Assembly: GCA_963920525.1 (NCBI GenBank)
Contig: OY986439.1
Coordinates: forward strand, 43,182,193 to 43,246,192
Direction: 5' to 3'
DNA length: 64,000 nucleotides
Source: Dichetophora obliterata
Lineage: Eukaryota; Arthropoda; Insecta; Diptera; Sciomyzidae
The stretch's first letter is position 1, and every line of letters begins with the position of its first letter. The notes under the pieces are model-generated. The model was given only the letters and a program-made list of their open reading frames with translations. It had not been told where the DNA came from and made no database searches. Positions 35,531 to 48,184 of the stretch are shown one piece after another. A program made the translations under genes and the position numbers.

Positions 35531-36635
35531 ACCTTTTCAAGTTGTAGTTCAGAAAGCATAAATTTTATTTCAGAAATATGAATTGTAATTCATATTTGTG
35601 AAATGTAGTTCAGAATCCGTAAATTGTATTTCAGAAAAGTAAATTGTAGTTCAAAATAGTAAGTTGAAATTCGGAATTCGTTACTTGTATTTCACAATAG
35701 TAAATTGAAGTTCAGAATAACAAAGTGTATTTCAGAGAAGTAAATTGTAGTTCAGAATAGTAAGTTGAAATTCAGAAATCGTTAATTGAATTTCATATTA
35801 GTTAAATGTAGTTTAGAATAGTAAGTTGAAATTTAGAAATCGTAAGTTGTATTTCAGAATTGTAAAATGTAGTTCAGAAATAATCAATTGTATTTCAGAA
35901 ATATGAATTGTAGTTCAGAATCTGTAATATGTTTTTCGGAGTTCAGAATGTGTAATATTATTAGTATTTAACCCGTTCAAACCTGTTTTTTTTTAAAATT
36001 ACGCTTTAAAATTCTCCTTTGCTTAGCAAAAAAAAAAACCAATTATTTGAAACGTCATAGTTTTTCAGAAAATCACATTTAAAATATTTGTCTTCTTGTA
36101 AATGTACTGAAATTTGTACTTTTAAACTGCTGACAATCCTTTCAATTTTCAGTTAGGGATTCAAAAAATTGTAACCATATGGAGTCCAATGCGCGGATTC
36201 TCAAGAACACTAGGCCTTTAAAAGTTGTTAATTAGAGTTACCTGAAATACATGTTACAGTTTCTAAACTACAAATTATATTTCTGAAAAACAATTGATGA
36301 TTTTTTAACTACATTTTACAATTCTGAAATACAACTTACGCTTTCTAAATTTCAACTTACTATTCTGAACTACATTTAACTAGTCTCAAATACAATTTAC
36401 TAATTCTGAATTTCAACTTACTATTCTGAACTACAATTTACTTTTCTGAAATACAATTTATTATTCTGATCTACAATTTACTGTTCTGAAATACAATTAA
36501 CGGATTCGGAATTTCAACTTACTATTCTGAACTACAATTTACTTTTCTGAAATGCAACTTACGCTTTCTGAAATAAAAGTTATTAATCTGAAAAAACATT
36601 TACGTTTTCTGAACTACAACTTGAAAAGGTGTAGT
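35527..36635. mobile_element. Foldback element built of inverted arrays of about 24 bp repeats
   Basis: Ends: left CTACACCTTTTCAAGTTG, right CAACTTGAAAAGGTGTAG, exact inverted copies. The left arm (to about 35950) is a run of degenerate units like TTGTAGTTCAGAATAGTAAA and TTGTATTTCAGAAAAGTAAA. The right arm (about 36245-36635) holds the same units inverted (CTGAACTACAATTTACT, CTGAAATACAATTTAC). A 300 bp unrelated centre separates them. No target duplication is evident. Structurally it resembles foldback elements such as FB or Galileo, without proof of relation. Confidence 0.85.
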
Positions 36636-36710
36636 ACCAGGTATTTTGCTTGATCTGAGAAGATAAGTTTTGTGTTTCCTTATTAGTGGTGTCATTTCAC
36701 TAAAACCTTA

Positions 36711-36724
36711 GGGGGGGGGGGGGG
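36711..36724 (+). repeat. 14-base G homopolymer
   Basis: A run of 14 G, striking in AT-rich DNA, just before the LINE fragment. It could be a real simple repeat or an assembly artefact. Confidence 0.85.
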
Positions 36725-36734
36725 AGAAAATTTA

Positions 36735-37735
36735 TATGACATAATAAGATTTTTTTTGTAAAACATTCCTTGCAAAGTGGTTATTTTCCTATTATATGGA
36801 AGGATTCTTATATTATACCCCTTCATAAATCTGGCTTCAATATAGATGTTTCTAACTTTTTCTTTGTTACAAATCACCCGAAGAACGACATCTTTTACAA
36901 TCTGATCTAAATAGACTTGTGGACTGGTGTAGCTTAAATATATTAAATCTCAACTTAAAAAAATGTAAGCAAATGACATTCTCGCGAAGATCTGCTAGTA
37001 ACATAAATTACACTATAAATAACACTAACTTAGAAATAGTTTCCAGTTTTCTCGATCTTGGTGTTATTATGGATTCAAAACTTCGCTTCAATCTCCACGT
37101 TAATATGGTGATAAATAAGGCAAGAGGAGTCCTTGGTTTCATTAAAAGATGGGCTAAAGAATTCAGTGATCCCTTTACTACTAAATTATTATATACCTCT
37201 CTCGTAAGGCCAATTCTTGAATATGCATCAGTTATATGGAACCCACAATATAATGCCTACATCGACGCTTTACGTCATAGTCGTTGGAACCCCAATATTA
37301 TGCTTCCATCGTATGAAATACGCCTTAAAATTATTTTACTACCTTCCCTAAGAAGCAGAAGAATGATGCTTAATGTCATGTTTCTGTATAAATTACTTCG
37401 TGGCGAGATTAATTCGGTATATCTCATCTCAGCTCTAAATTTTAACATCCCAAGGAGAGGAACTAGACATTTTCTGATTTTCAAGTTGAGTCAGTGCAGT
37501 TCTTATTACGCTCTTCATGAACCTTTACGATGTATGTGCAGTGATTTCAATGATAACTTCAACATGATTAATTTTTCTGATTCGGTAGACGTCTTAAAAC
37601 GGAAAATTATATTACATTTAAATAATTAAATCAATTTAGCTTCATCCTATTATACCTAAAGCAGTTTTATAACAATATAATATTGGTAATTGACATTGTT
37701 CTGCTTCTCTTTTTTGTCTCGATATTTTTTTTTAT
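36735..37735 (+). pseudogene. LINE ORF2 fragment (jockey/CR1-group) with the RT core deleted
   Basis: The plus strand reads SLQSGYFPIIWKDSYIIPLH, the start of the RT domain. Near 36865-36890 it jumps directly to the region after the YADD box: SDLNRLVDWCSLNILNLNLK. From 36919 to 37629 the frame is open: KKCKQMTFSRR, DLGVIMDSKLRFNLHV, GFIKRWAKEFSDPFTTKLLY, VRPILEYASVIWNPQYN and a C-terminal tail. A second small deletion follows (DALRHSRWNPN). The 3' untranslated part ends near 37735 in a T-rich run. The same family as the LINE at 61862-64000. With no catalytic core it cannot act. Confidence 0.82.
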
Positions 37736-38386
37736 AAAGTAAGCACCATCAAATATGAATCGTTTTTAAAACTTACTTTTTGATTGTTCAATATTTTAAT
37801 TTTTAATCGAATTGGGATTTACGTGCTCACGTGGTTTCCTGATTTGAAATTAGACTAAACTCACACTATCACATGGATTGATGTGCCAGAGTATATCTCT
37901 TTTCCATACAAGTTTATGCCTGCGTTGGCCCAAATGCATATCCAACTAATTGGGATTTTGATTTGGCGGATATGAGATTTATCTCATTTCCACGTAGGTC
38001 CTTGGGTTGGACAATGGCCGCAAACCAGTTAAAATGAGTTTAGTGTTTTCGATTGTTTTTCGGGTACCTTAAATTGATAATTACTATTATTTAATTTGAT
38101 GTTGCTTATTTATATAGAATCAAGTATACTTAAATACGCACTTATATATATTCAATTTTTAAATTCCGCTGAAAAGCCAATTAATGTGCTTAGTGGAAAA
38201 TCCTAATTGCCAATAGGGGGTATGCTTTAGTGCATTCTGTCTGTCCCGGCAGATTCGGGCAGATTTTAGAATGTGAATCGTGCATGCGTATAGGACGGGA
38301 TTTCATACCTCCGGGCGAATCAAAAAAAAAAAAAATAACATTTAATAAAACCATAGTTATACACATTTTTATACACATATATGAAT
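37736..38386. other. Unannotated spacer
   Basis: No gene. A GC-richer patch at 38210-38320 ends in a 13-base A run and could be a retroposed fragment; its identity is unknown. Confidence 0.35.
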
Positions 38387-38389
38387 TTA

Positions 38390-38561
38390 GGCTGTGTGCG
38401 AATTGATCTAAATGCGACCTAAACTAATTTGTGTCGATAAGGCAGTGCTTTCTAAATAATTAAGGCAATTCTCGAGCTACCAAATGCTGCCTGAATTGGG
38501 AAGCACTGCTTTATCGACACAATTTAGTTTAGGTCTCATTAAGGCCAATTGGCACACAGCC
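38390..38561. mobile_element. 172 bp MITE with TTA target duplication
   Basis: Long inverted repeats: left GGCTGTGTGCGAATTGATCT, right (minus strand) GGCTGTGTGCCAATTGGCCT. Both run on through GACCTAAACTAA, TTGTGTCGATAA and GCAGTGCTT, so nearly the whole element is a hairpin. TTA flanks both sides (38387-38389, 38562-38564), the three-base duplication of PIF/Harbinger elements. Confidence 0.9.
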
Positions 38562-38689
38562 TTAATACATATTACCATATACACACAGAAGATTTTAAAT
38601 CCATGGACTTAAAAATAAAAATAAAATTTGTAATCCTTTAATGGGAAAAATATATATTGGATTTTTTCCAGTGGATAACGATGTTGATG

Positions 38690-40320
38690 CTTGAGGGCAA
38701 ACTCGTTAACTCGTCAAAGGGAGATCTTCCTTGTTGAACTTTTTTACCATTTCTGGTTCCACAGCCATCAGCATGAGGTGACTAAAATGGTCATCTCCCA
38801 TTGTTGTACGAAGAAACGACTTCGCTCTCTTTAAAGTGAAGAAAAATCTTTCGTTGGAAGCGTAGTCACTGGCAGTGTCAAAATAATATACATTAATTGT
38901 ATTATTTGTGAGAAAGCTATTGGCATTTTTTCTAAACTCTGTACCATATCTTTAATTGATTTTGTTGCATTTTGCTTCAAGTATTCGCTCGCCACACTCA
39001 ATTGGCTCCTGAGAACAATTTCATCAACCTGGATGGAATACAGTTTAAAAAATTGTATTATTGATTCTTCGGACAAAAATGTTTCCGAATCCGGATCAAA
39101 TCTTTCTAATGTATTCGTTACCTCTGTGTTGTCTTGAAATCGCTTTTCATATTCTGATTAAAATTTGTCAACGACTTCGAAGTAGATCTTACGCATATTT
39201 TCATCAAATTTCAGTGGTAGTATACTGCGTTGGCCATGTGTTGACATTACCAATGATTCCTTACGCTTTTGAGCTAACTTGGCTACTCTGCTAGATCTTT
39301 TGTCTTCTGGTGTTGTTTTATCGAAGCAAATGCCGCAAAGTTCTGCAAAATCCATTGATTTGTTAAATATAATTTTAAACATGGTGTTTTCTTTGCATTG
39401 TTTAAGCATCAAGAAAGTACTTTAATTAAAGCACTTTTGGTAGAAATGATTATGTCTTTGCTTTGTAACTGTTTAGAGAGTGAATTCGTAACCAACAGCA
39501 GATCATGCAGCATATGTAAGCAAAACATAAAGAATGGTTTTTCTATACGATTTTTTTAAATTTTCAGCTTCTAAATGTGCCGTATCATTCGAATTTATCG
39601 TTATAAGAAGTACTGCCAAAACTGATTCAAAGCGTAAAATAATTTTTTGAATTGATTTAAACCAGTACAGCCATCGAGTTGGTACATTTCTTTTCAGCTC
39701 GAGAACCTTTAGATGTAATTCTTTTTGAGAAGCAATTAACAGAGAATGACGGGTATTACTTACAGAAATAAAACTGTCTACAGTTTTTACTGTAACAAAG
39801 AAATCATTTAGCGATGTCAAATTCTGGATCGTGTGTACCAAAACTTAATTCAGTCGGTGAGCATGACAGTGCACGTCATGCTCGTCTTGAGGATTATGTT
39901 CCTTTACTCTTTTCTGAAACCCACTGAACTCACTACTCATCACATTTGCACCATCGAAACATTGGCCAACACAATTATTTATTGAAAGCCCAAGAGCTGT
40001 GATGGTTGACATTATCATATTGGTTAGAGAATGAGCATCCAAGTTTATAGCGTGAAATTTTCTAATATCCCGTTCGTTTATTTAGCCATCATGATAATAT
40101 TGCAACAGTAACGCCAACTGCTCCTTTTTAGGCATATATTTTGGTCACTTCTGCCAGGATTGATAAATATTTGGCTGTTTTAACTTCTGCGACGATTTTT
40201 CTTTGCATTTGAATAACAAATATTTAATTACGACCGTGTTTGTTTATAAAACTGAGTTAATCAGAAGATTAGAAGAAATACCATCGCCTTTCGTATCGGT
40301 GGCGCTTAAGTCCATGATAC
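38690..40320 (-). pseudogene. hAT transposase relic (ZMYM/DUF4371-like)
   Basis: The minus strand in several frames. LALLLQYYHDG and RKFHAINLDAHSLTNMIMS lie near 40000-40100, then NCVGQCFDGANVMSSEFSGF and HCHAHRLN (39845-40042), then LKRNVPTRWLYW (39503-39841), an MMLKQCKENTMFK segment (39158-39412), and at 38797-38879 the hAT dimerisation block TASDYASNERFFFTLKRAKS followed by FLRTTMGD. The order matches hAT transposases of the type annotated as zinc finger MYM-like or DUF4371. Frames change at least four times and stops separate them. It could in principle mobilise relatives only if intact, which it is not. Confidence 0.85.
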
Positions 40321-40629
40321 AAAGAGCAATAACGGTTTGAATATTGCGGTGAACTGTTCTTTAGTCGGGCCAAAATAATATGTAACGTAATAATTATATA
40401 ATCAGATATATTTTAATTCATAGTATGCGATAAAATTGGTGTATTAGTTAAATAAATCTTGTAAAAATTAGACGAATTTACAAAATAGCAGTGCATTGAA
40501 ATTTTTCAGTGTATAATTTCTTTATTTCTTTATTTCTATTTTAACTATCAACAATCGTTTAACAGTTTGAGTAATAATATATAAATTATAAAAACAATAT
40601 GATATAAAACTAATAAAATGTAAACATAA
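40321..40629. other. Spacer between hAT relic and LINE 3' end
   Basis: AT-rich, probably including the 3' untranslated part of the LINE at 40630-43345. No gene. Confidence 0.4.
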
Positions 40630-43345
40630 TTATATTAAAGAATATTGCACTTTTATAAATTCATTTGCAACAATTCTTAATAAATTTTGTTTAAAAGTTT
40701 GTCTATTCAGAGTGAGATCTATTTGAGCACGTATGGATTTGAACGCTAAGCACATATTATTAATAGGATCATTACGGCCATAAATTGTCCTATGATACGG
40801 AATGTAAAAAAAATCTCTTTGCCTAAAATATCTCTCAGGCGCATATATTCTTAAAAGAGCGAGGAGTGGCGCGCAGTCTATATGTGACATAATTATATCG
40901 CGAACAAAAATAACAAGATAAAAATTTACGTCTGGAGGCTAAGGTATTAAGACCTAGAAGAGCACACCTGGATACGTACGTTGGCATAAAATTCCAATTT
41001 AATTTAAACATTATGTAACGAGTGAAACGTTTTTGTATTCTTTCCAATCGCAAATAATCTACCTCGTAATATGGATCCCAGATCACACATCCATATTCCA
41101 AGATAGACCTTACTAAAGATAAAAATAACGTTCTAAGGGTATATGGATCCTTAAATAAACGCCTCAAAAAACCCATCATTGCATTAGCCTTAGTAATTAT
41201 GCAATCGTAATGGTTGGAAAAAGAAATTTTTCTATTATTTCTATTATTTTCTATTTTTCTGAGTAATTAAAAAAATGTGGTTCTTTTTTCATGTAAAAAG
41301 ACATAATGTAGTATTTGGCAACATTTAAATAAAGTCTATTAACTGAACACCATTTAATCATATTGTTTAAATCAATTTGAAGAAGTCGATGGTCGGAAGG
41401 TGAAGAAACCGAATTAAACAGTTTAACATCATCAGCATACATCAAACAATTAGTATGCTGTAAAAAGTTTGGGAGGTCGTTGATGAACAAGACAAACAAT
41501 AGAGGTCCAAGGTGGCTTCCTTGGGGCACACCAGAATGGTTAGTAATAGATTTTGAGTAGCAGTTACCAATACGGACAACTTGATATGTATCTGAAAGGT
41601 AATTCCTCAGCCAGGATCACAAAGAGGAATGAAACCCCATTAGGGAAAGTTTTTTAACCATAATGGAGTGCAGAACTCTATCAAAGGCTATGGCAAAATC
41701 AGTAAAAATGTCGTCAATTTGATTGCCTTTTTCCATTTCAGTTTTAATGAAGTGAGAGAACAGTGTTAGGTTTGTAAAAGTAGATTTACCACTAACAAAA
41801 CCGTGTTGGAATTCAGAGATAGAGTTTTTAATTCTAGCATAAATGTGTTTTTTGACAATTGACTGAAATAGTTTAGGGATCAAGGGCAATTTTGATATCG
41901 ATCGATAGTTCGCTATATTTTGCCTAGAGCCAGTTTTATGGATAGGGACTATAAAGGATTCTTTCCAAATATTCAAAAGCTGCCCTGTTTTTAAAGATAA
42001 ATTAAATAAAAGCGCTAATGGCTGGGCTAGCATAGCTGCGCAGTTTTTTAGAAATATTGGGGGAATATTATCAGGACCAGTTCCTTTATTAATGTCTAGA
42101 GTGAGCAAATCTTGTAAGACATCATCATCAGAAAGAACTAATGAACCCATATCAATAATAGGGTTGTCATTATAATAAAAAGGGCAGTTCACGTCATCTC
42201 CGTCGTCTAATAAAAAATTCGATTGAAAATAATCAGTAAAAAGATTTGTGACGTCTGAAGTGATATTTGCAGTTTTTTCGTTAAAAAACTTATTTTTAGG
42301 GAAACCCTTCGTGTTCCTTTTTTTATTTAAGAAATTCCAAAAGTTCTTCGGATTTTCTCTAATATCAGACTCCAGCTTATTAAGGTGAAATTTGTAGAGC
42401 AATTCTTTAAGAGATGCGTATTCACTACGCGCCTGTTAATAGTTTTGATGAAAAGATATATTTATTTTACTTTTTTTGAACAATTTGTTCATACGGTTTT
42501 TTAATTTTGAAAGACTTTTATTGAACCACTCCGGATTAGAAGTTTTCATTATCTTTTTAATAGGAACAAAGCAAGTAAATGCTTGATTTATAATTTCGAT
42601 AAAAAAGTCATATTTATCTGACAAGATATCACCAAAACCCAGACGCCAATCCACATTCGATAAAAATGTAGATATCGCTGTGTAATCAGCTTTTTTAAAT
42701 GCAAAAACAAAAGTATCTTCTTCTATGGCAGATGTATCATTAATAAGAATTTCTAATTGTAATAAAAGTGCTTTATGATGAAAACTATTATTTAAAAGAA
42801 ATAAATCCGATTCAACATAATTGGCATTTAGGTCATTATCAATAAAAATAAGATCTAAGATTTTGTGCAAGCTATTTGTGACAGAGTTTATTTGAATCAG
42901 ACCCAAGGAATATACAGAGTCTAAAAAATCGATTTCTAAATTGTTGCACATCGAGTTCGGAATCATACTTAAAAGATCCTTAGAATAAGTCCAATTTACA
43001 CTACTTAAGTTGAAATCACCCAACATAATCGGGTATTCATTATCTTTGAGCCTATCAATTACGTTCAAAATATTAATAAAGTGCATAGAATAAACTTCAC
43101 TTGAAGAGCAAGGTGGAATATAAGATACATATATATATATATATATACTTTTAATATAGTTAGAACCATCACCATCCCAAGGGCAATCTACACGAACGCA
43201 TATTTGTTCCAAGAGATCGGATGTGTTTAGCAATGATATCTGCTGACAACGATAAACTGCACGGATAGCAATTAAGACACCACCACCTCTTGTTAAGCCA
43301 GTTGATGTCAATGATCGATCGCGGCGAAAAACCTCGAAATTCTAC
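40630..43345 (-). pseudogene. LINE ORF2 (endonuclease and RT, jockey/CR1-group), lightly damaged
   Basis: Endonuclease part 42436-43340: starts after a stop with NFEVFRRDRS, then RGGGVLIAI, GDFNLSSVNW and KILDLIFIDNDL. A TA microsatellite has expanded inside it (SIYIYIYVSYIPP). RT part 41617-42402: NPKNFWNFLNKKR, DINKGTGPDNIPP, WKESFIVPIHKTG, FQHGFVSGKST and FTDFAIAFDRV. At 41251-41529 come PQGSHLGPLLF and MYADDVKLF, the catalytic box. The C-terminal part, 40630-41179, has RSILEYGCVIWDPYYE. Breaks lie near 42410, 41600, 41240 and 40870. The 5' end beyond 43345 is missing. The family is related to, but distinct from, the other LINEs here. Confidence 0.88.
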
Positions 43346-43399
43346 CACGATTAGTTTTTTTATTGAATCGATTTATTGAATAATAGTGTCAGATCCTTA

Positions 43400-44280
43400 G
43401 GGGGACCAATGCCCCCTAGCCCTACCCAATTGACGCCGCTGTTCCTAGTTTACGATGACTAATTAGAGGTAAATAGTGTTTTTTGGTGAAAATCACTAAC
43501 TCAGTTTTAGTTGGGTTAACGCTGAGCCCACAACTGGTAGCCCAGTTTACTGGAGTATTTAGGCAGTTTTGCATAATGTCTCAAAAAGAAGATATATTTT
43601 TTCCAGAGGTAACGACATCAACGTCATCGGCATAAGCTGTCAACCAGCACCCCTCTAGTTCCAGTTTGACTAAAAGATCTTAACGTGGATACCGTTCAAA
43701 ATTTTATACCGTTAGTCCTGTCAACTAGCATTTGATATATCAGTGCTATCAACGCTGCATCAACCCCAAGCTCCGTCGGCGCATTTGCGATAGCTCTTGT
43801 TTTAACATTGTTAACGGCCTCTTTTATATCAATAAAAGCTATCATTGTATAGTCCTCATAACAGGGGGATTTTTCAATGATAAAAACTAAGGAGTGGAAA
43901 GCTGATTCCACGGATTTGCTTATAGTGCGAGCGTGTAGCACTAGCGACAATGTTTTTTTCTGCCTTAAAGTGAATATCGATTAATCGAAGAAAAGATAAG
44001 AGACTAATTAGTCGAAGGTCTTTTGGGTTTACGTTTGAGCTTTTTCCTGCCTTAAGCATAAAGATAACCTTCACATTACGCCAACGTTTGGGAGTATGAT
44101 TTAGGTCAAAGCCGCTTTGGTAGATCAATAGAAGCCGCTCCGTAATGATTCCATACGAGTTTTGGATTTCAATAGGAACTAAGTCTTCCATCTGGTGTTG
44201 GTGACTTAAATGGTTTGAAGTTACTGATTGCTCATTCGATCTTTGTTTGTGTGAGTATTTTAAGGGAACTGTTCACAGAA
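43400..44280 (-). pseudogene. LOA/R1-type LINE RT fragment
   Basis: The minus strand reads RWRNVKVIFMLKAGKSSNVN and PKDLRLISLLSFL (43874-44191), then VESAFHSLVFIIEKS and YTMIAFIDIKEAVNNVK (43696-43950). In another frame, at about 43420-43680, it reads LEGCWLTAYADDVDVVTSG and NWATSCGLSVNPTKTELVIF. The KAGKS-P-D-R-ISL-SF and AYADD--V pattern is that of LOA/R1-group elements, unlike the neighbouring LINE. Stops and frameshifts are frequent; both ends are missing. It is the same broad group as the relic at 34190-35530, but a different part of the protein. Confidence 0.8.
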
Positions 44281-46610
44281 GGTAACTGATCTTTCTGAAT
44301 TGGAGCGTAACATATCTCTGAGCATGCCGGAAAGTGGGGGTTTCTAATCTATGTAATGGTCTTGAAAATGCCTGTATAAACCAGGCTCTGACCGTTTTGT
44401 ATGAAAAGTATAAAACTTGAGGTCGATCAGACAGTTTGCGGATTTGAAATACTCTCAATACGTTACTCAGTATTTTTACGCTAAAAAAAAATATTAAATG
44501 TACATAGAGTATTTTAAAGAGTAATCCGTAACTAGCAACGAATACCAAATTTTATAAATTTTTGAAAAGAAAACGAAATTTTCCTTAATTTATTAGCGCA
44601 GTGTTTTTCCATGTCTCAACAAAAACAGTTATGAGCACCTAAAGTAAAAAAATAGTTTTAATTCTTTTAAAATTCAACTTTCAATGCAATTTTATCAAAA
44701 AATACCAAGCTTTTCATTACCTCATTTATTATGACCCATTTTTTTTTTCTTGTTCAATTTTCTATACATCTTTTATACATAAGTTCAATTTTTTTATAAA
44801 TAAAAGCGATTTTTTGATCTTGTTTCGATTTTCTGAAGAACTGATAAAATTATAAAGAAAAATCATTAATACGCTTGTTGATTTTTAAGAAATTTTATAT
44901 ATTGTTGAGGGATTTGATGATAAAAATTAAATATATTTTAATTGCTCACATAAATAACTGCAATAAAATAAGAAGAAACAAATTAGAAAATATTCTCAGC
45001 AATAAGAAATTTTATGACTATTTTTCATTCAAACATTAAGCATTCTATTTATTATTACATACTAAATTTATTTTAAGCCCACAAATTCAATAAAACCATA
45101 ATTAATTACTTTCCATGGAGGCATCAGCTGCACTTGCTCGTCACATAAAGCCATAAATATTCAATTTGCACCCAACGTTTATTGATTGACAATTTAAATA
45201 ATTGCATGACTATTAAATGAGACAGCTTAAATATTTTAATAAAATACCATTCATTGATAAATTGTGTCAAATCCCTTTATTGTTGCGGTGTTTACTCTTA
45301 AACGACTAAAAAAACAAAAAAAAAAAAATAAATCCGAAAAATATTGTTATCGATATAATACGAAAATGTACCAATATATTGGTTTTCAAATCAAAAAGCA
45401 ACAACAATTGATATACAATTCAATGAATTGATTCAAGAGTAGATTTCATGTGTTTGATTATGTGTGAGTGTGTAATTTTGCATGAGTGCCTAGAATTTTT
45501 GTATGCCTCTCTGTGTGCTAACATCGTTGTGACTACTAAGCTGCAAACATTGTTGTTGTTTTCGGAAACCATAGTAACGTATTAAAACTGCTCACACAAC
45601 ATTATAGAAAACAATGAACATCCATCAAGCTAGATGCCCCACTTCATCCTCACTCAAAGCAGGTCTTCCGCACTCCACAACATATCATTCACAACCTATG
45701 CATTTCACAACCAGTATTTGAAATTATTCGTTACCGACAAAGGATATCAGGATATCAGGATATCATTGTGAAAATTCTTGTGTTTTTGTGAATGTGAGAA
45801 GATTGGACGTATTTGCTTGAGATTTGTTTCCGTTTATGAACACGTGTGTACTTGACAGTAGAGTTTGTGTCACTGTCTGCCAGCATTATTGTTCAATTGT
45901 TGTGAGAATTTTCAGTGAGATCAAAAAATTTTCATGGTTGTTAAGGATGCTGCTTGCTGTATTAAACAAATTTATGATGTGATTGGCTGTTGCAGCTGCT
46001 GTCATTGGCAACTGTCAATACAAAGTGCTTAACTGACTTAAATTCATTTCTTTTTCTTCTTGGTTTCTTCTGACTGCAATTGATAACGGTCGAGGACTCA
46101 AATTAGAACTTTGATTATGATTCCTTTTGAAGAAGTCAAAATCAGAGCTTAATTGATGAAATTTTGTTCATTGATATTAAGAGCGTGACATATTATACAA
46201 TAACGGTTTTTGTTTTGCTGCAAAAGTTTTAAGGACTTACATTGGCATAGCAGCTACATAATATAAAACTTAAATATGTTTAATTTGAATGGATAAAAGA
46301 AAAAATTTTCAAAATATATCGCATGCTTATATATCTCAACCTAATGTGGCCACGAGAATTGACCAAAGAATTGAAAGTTGGTAAAACACTTTGTATTTTG
46401 GTTATCGCAACCTAAAAACAGTAAGGACACATCTGCAAATTATTTATTAAGCGTCTTGTATGGCTTACAGCAACAAATTGTTGAAGCCTGGATTGATTCG
46501 TTATAAAAAATACACAAAGACACAATAGCAAATCTTTGCAGAAACAATGTAGTTACTTTTTGAACTTTTGCTTTTTTCAAAACAGAAAAAAAACACCAAT
46601 TTGAAAAAAA
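44281..46610. other. Unannotated AT-rich region
   Basis: No gene or transposon was recognised. At 45748-45766 GATATCAG repeats three times in tandem. Confidence 0.4.
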
Positions 46611-47910
46611 AACAGATGCGTCGCTGGGCACATGAGAGAAGCGAAGCTTTTCCGCAGTTGTATACTTTTCATATTTAAATGGTTTTTCAATAAAACAATT
46701 TTTAAATTGAACAATTTTAAATACCTAATGTTAACTAAAAAAATAATATCCCACCAGTAAATTTTATTACCTTACATTATTATTGTACATTAGTTTTGAA
46801 TTTTTTTTGTAAATGTTAATGAAATATTGGGTTTTAATATCTAAAATATCAAACGCATATTATATAGATGTAGTGGCATCGATATTTCTAGCAAATATAA
46901 CATCAATTGTTGTGCAAATATTTTGATCGCTTGTCATTCGCAAATTATATTTATCAAAACAGCATTGTTTAAGGCTTAAAATTTTAATGAAACTGATTTT
47001 TTTATATTTAAAAAAAAATATAGTCTTTCTGACGTTAATGTCCAATTAAAATAGAAGTAACGTAATGTGATCTAATGTCAGTTGAGCAGTGCATTCTTTC
47101 ACTTATTGTTTGAAACAATGCCTTCTTATACAAGATTTCTATGTTACTTTACATTACGTCTTGTCAAAAAGCAACTGAACATTGCATTTTTACTTCTACA
47201 GCTGTTTTAGTAGGTGTCGAGCCACAGTGTTTCGTCTACATTCATTCTCTTTATACTCATTTATCTCGAAACCACTTTTTTTCAGTACGCTTAAGAACCG
47301 GTAGAAAACAGGCTGTTTTAACAACTTAATTTTTTCAAAAGTACGTCATTCTGTCAATTTTTCATCTTTTTTTCTAGTGCCAGCCATAGCTGCACTCATA
47401 GTGACTAATAATATTCTAGGTTTTTACTTTTCAGATAAATAGAACAGTCAAAATCTACAACACCGCCCATGCCCCTTTTTCTTGAGATCGTCTCATTGAC
47501 CACCATTTTGAACAAGACCAACAATTTTTTTAATTAAAAAAATATTTTTTTTATGGTGAATGAGAGTTACAATACAACTTAAAAGTTAAAATATTGTTGT
47601 TCAATATTTTACTTTTAAAAAAACTTTTTAAAAAAATCCTAAAAATACCTTAAATTTTCGAGCGCTAGACCACCATCCTTGCCTTAAGTGCCTATCAACA
47701 TTCATGTCTGAATTCGCAATTAAAATCCACCCATTCAATAGAACATTTTTTTTTGTTTGGATAGCTAATACAGAATGCCTTTTACTACGTTTCCATGGCG
47801 AGTTGATCCTAGGTTAGCTTTTCTTCAAGGTGTATGGAAAAAAGTATAATTTTTCAGATTTCACTCAAGCAAATCACAAAAAGAGGCGTAAAAAGCTTCG
47901 CTTCAAAAAC
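46611..47910. repeat. Dispersed repeat, copy B
   Basis: Matches copy A at 12838-15260 in the same order, without copy A's hAT-like insertion. It has its own extra sequence at about 47475-47640, which is AT-rich, between CATGCCCCTTTT and AAAATACCTTAAATTT. The inverted ends are clearest here: left GAGAAGCGAAGCTTTTCC (about 46635-46652), right AAAAAGCTTCGCTTC (47890-47904). No coding frame was recognised. Confidence 0.7.
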
Positions 47911-48184
47911 ATGATTACACTTTAGTTAAGCAGAAAATGTGTCTTTTAGCTATCAATATGTGTGAACTGCAGAATTCACAGAAAACTACTGAAGACTACT
48001 GAAGATTTCAAGTAGTGAACAAGGAAACAGCTGTCTAGTGTGCTAGTAGTTTATTTTGAAAAGATCCTGTTGTTGTTGCTACATGAACTTTTTCAGCATT
48101 TAGCTCAAATATATGTCCAAGAAGATTCTATATTTTTTTATTTATAATATACAAAATAAAAATTATTTATAGATTTTAGTTGTG

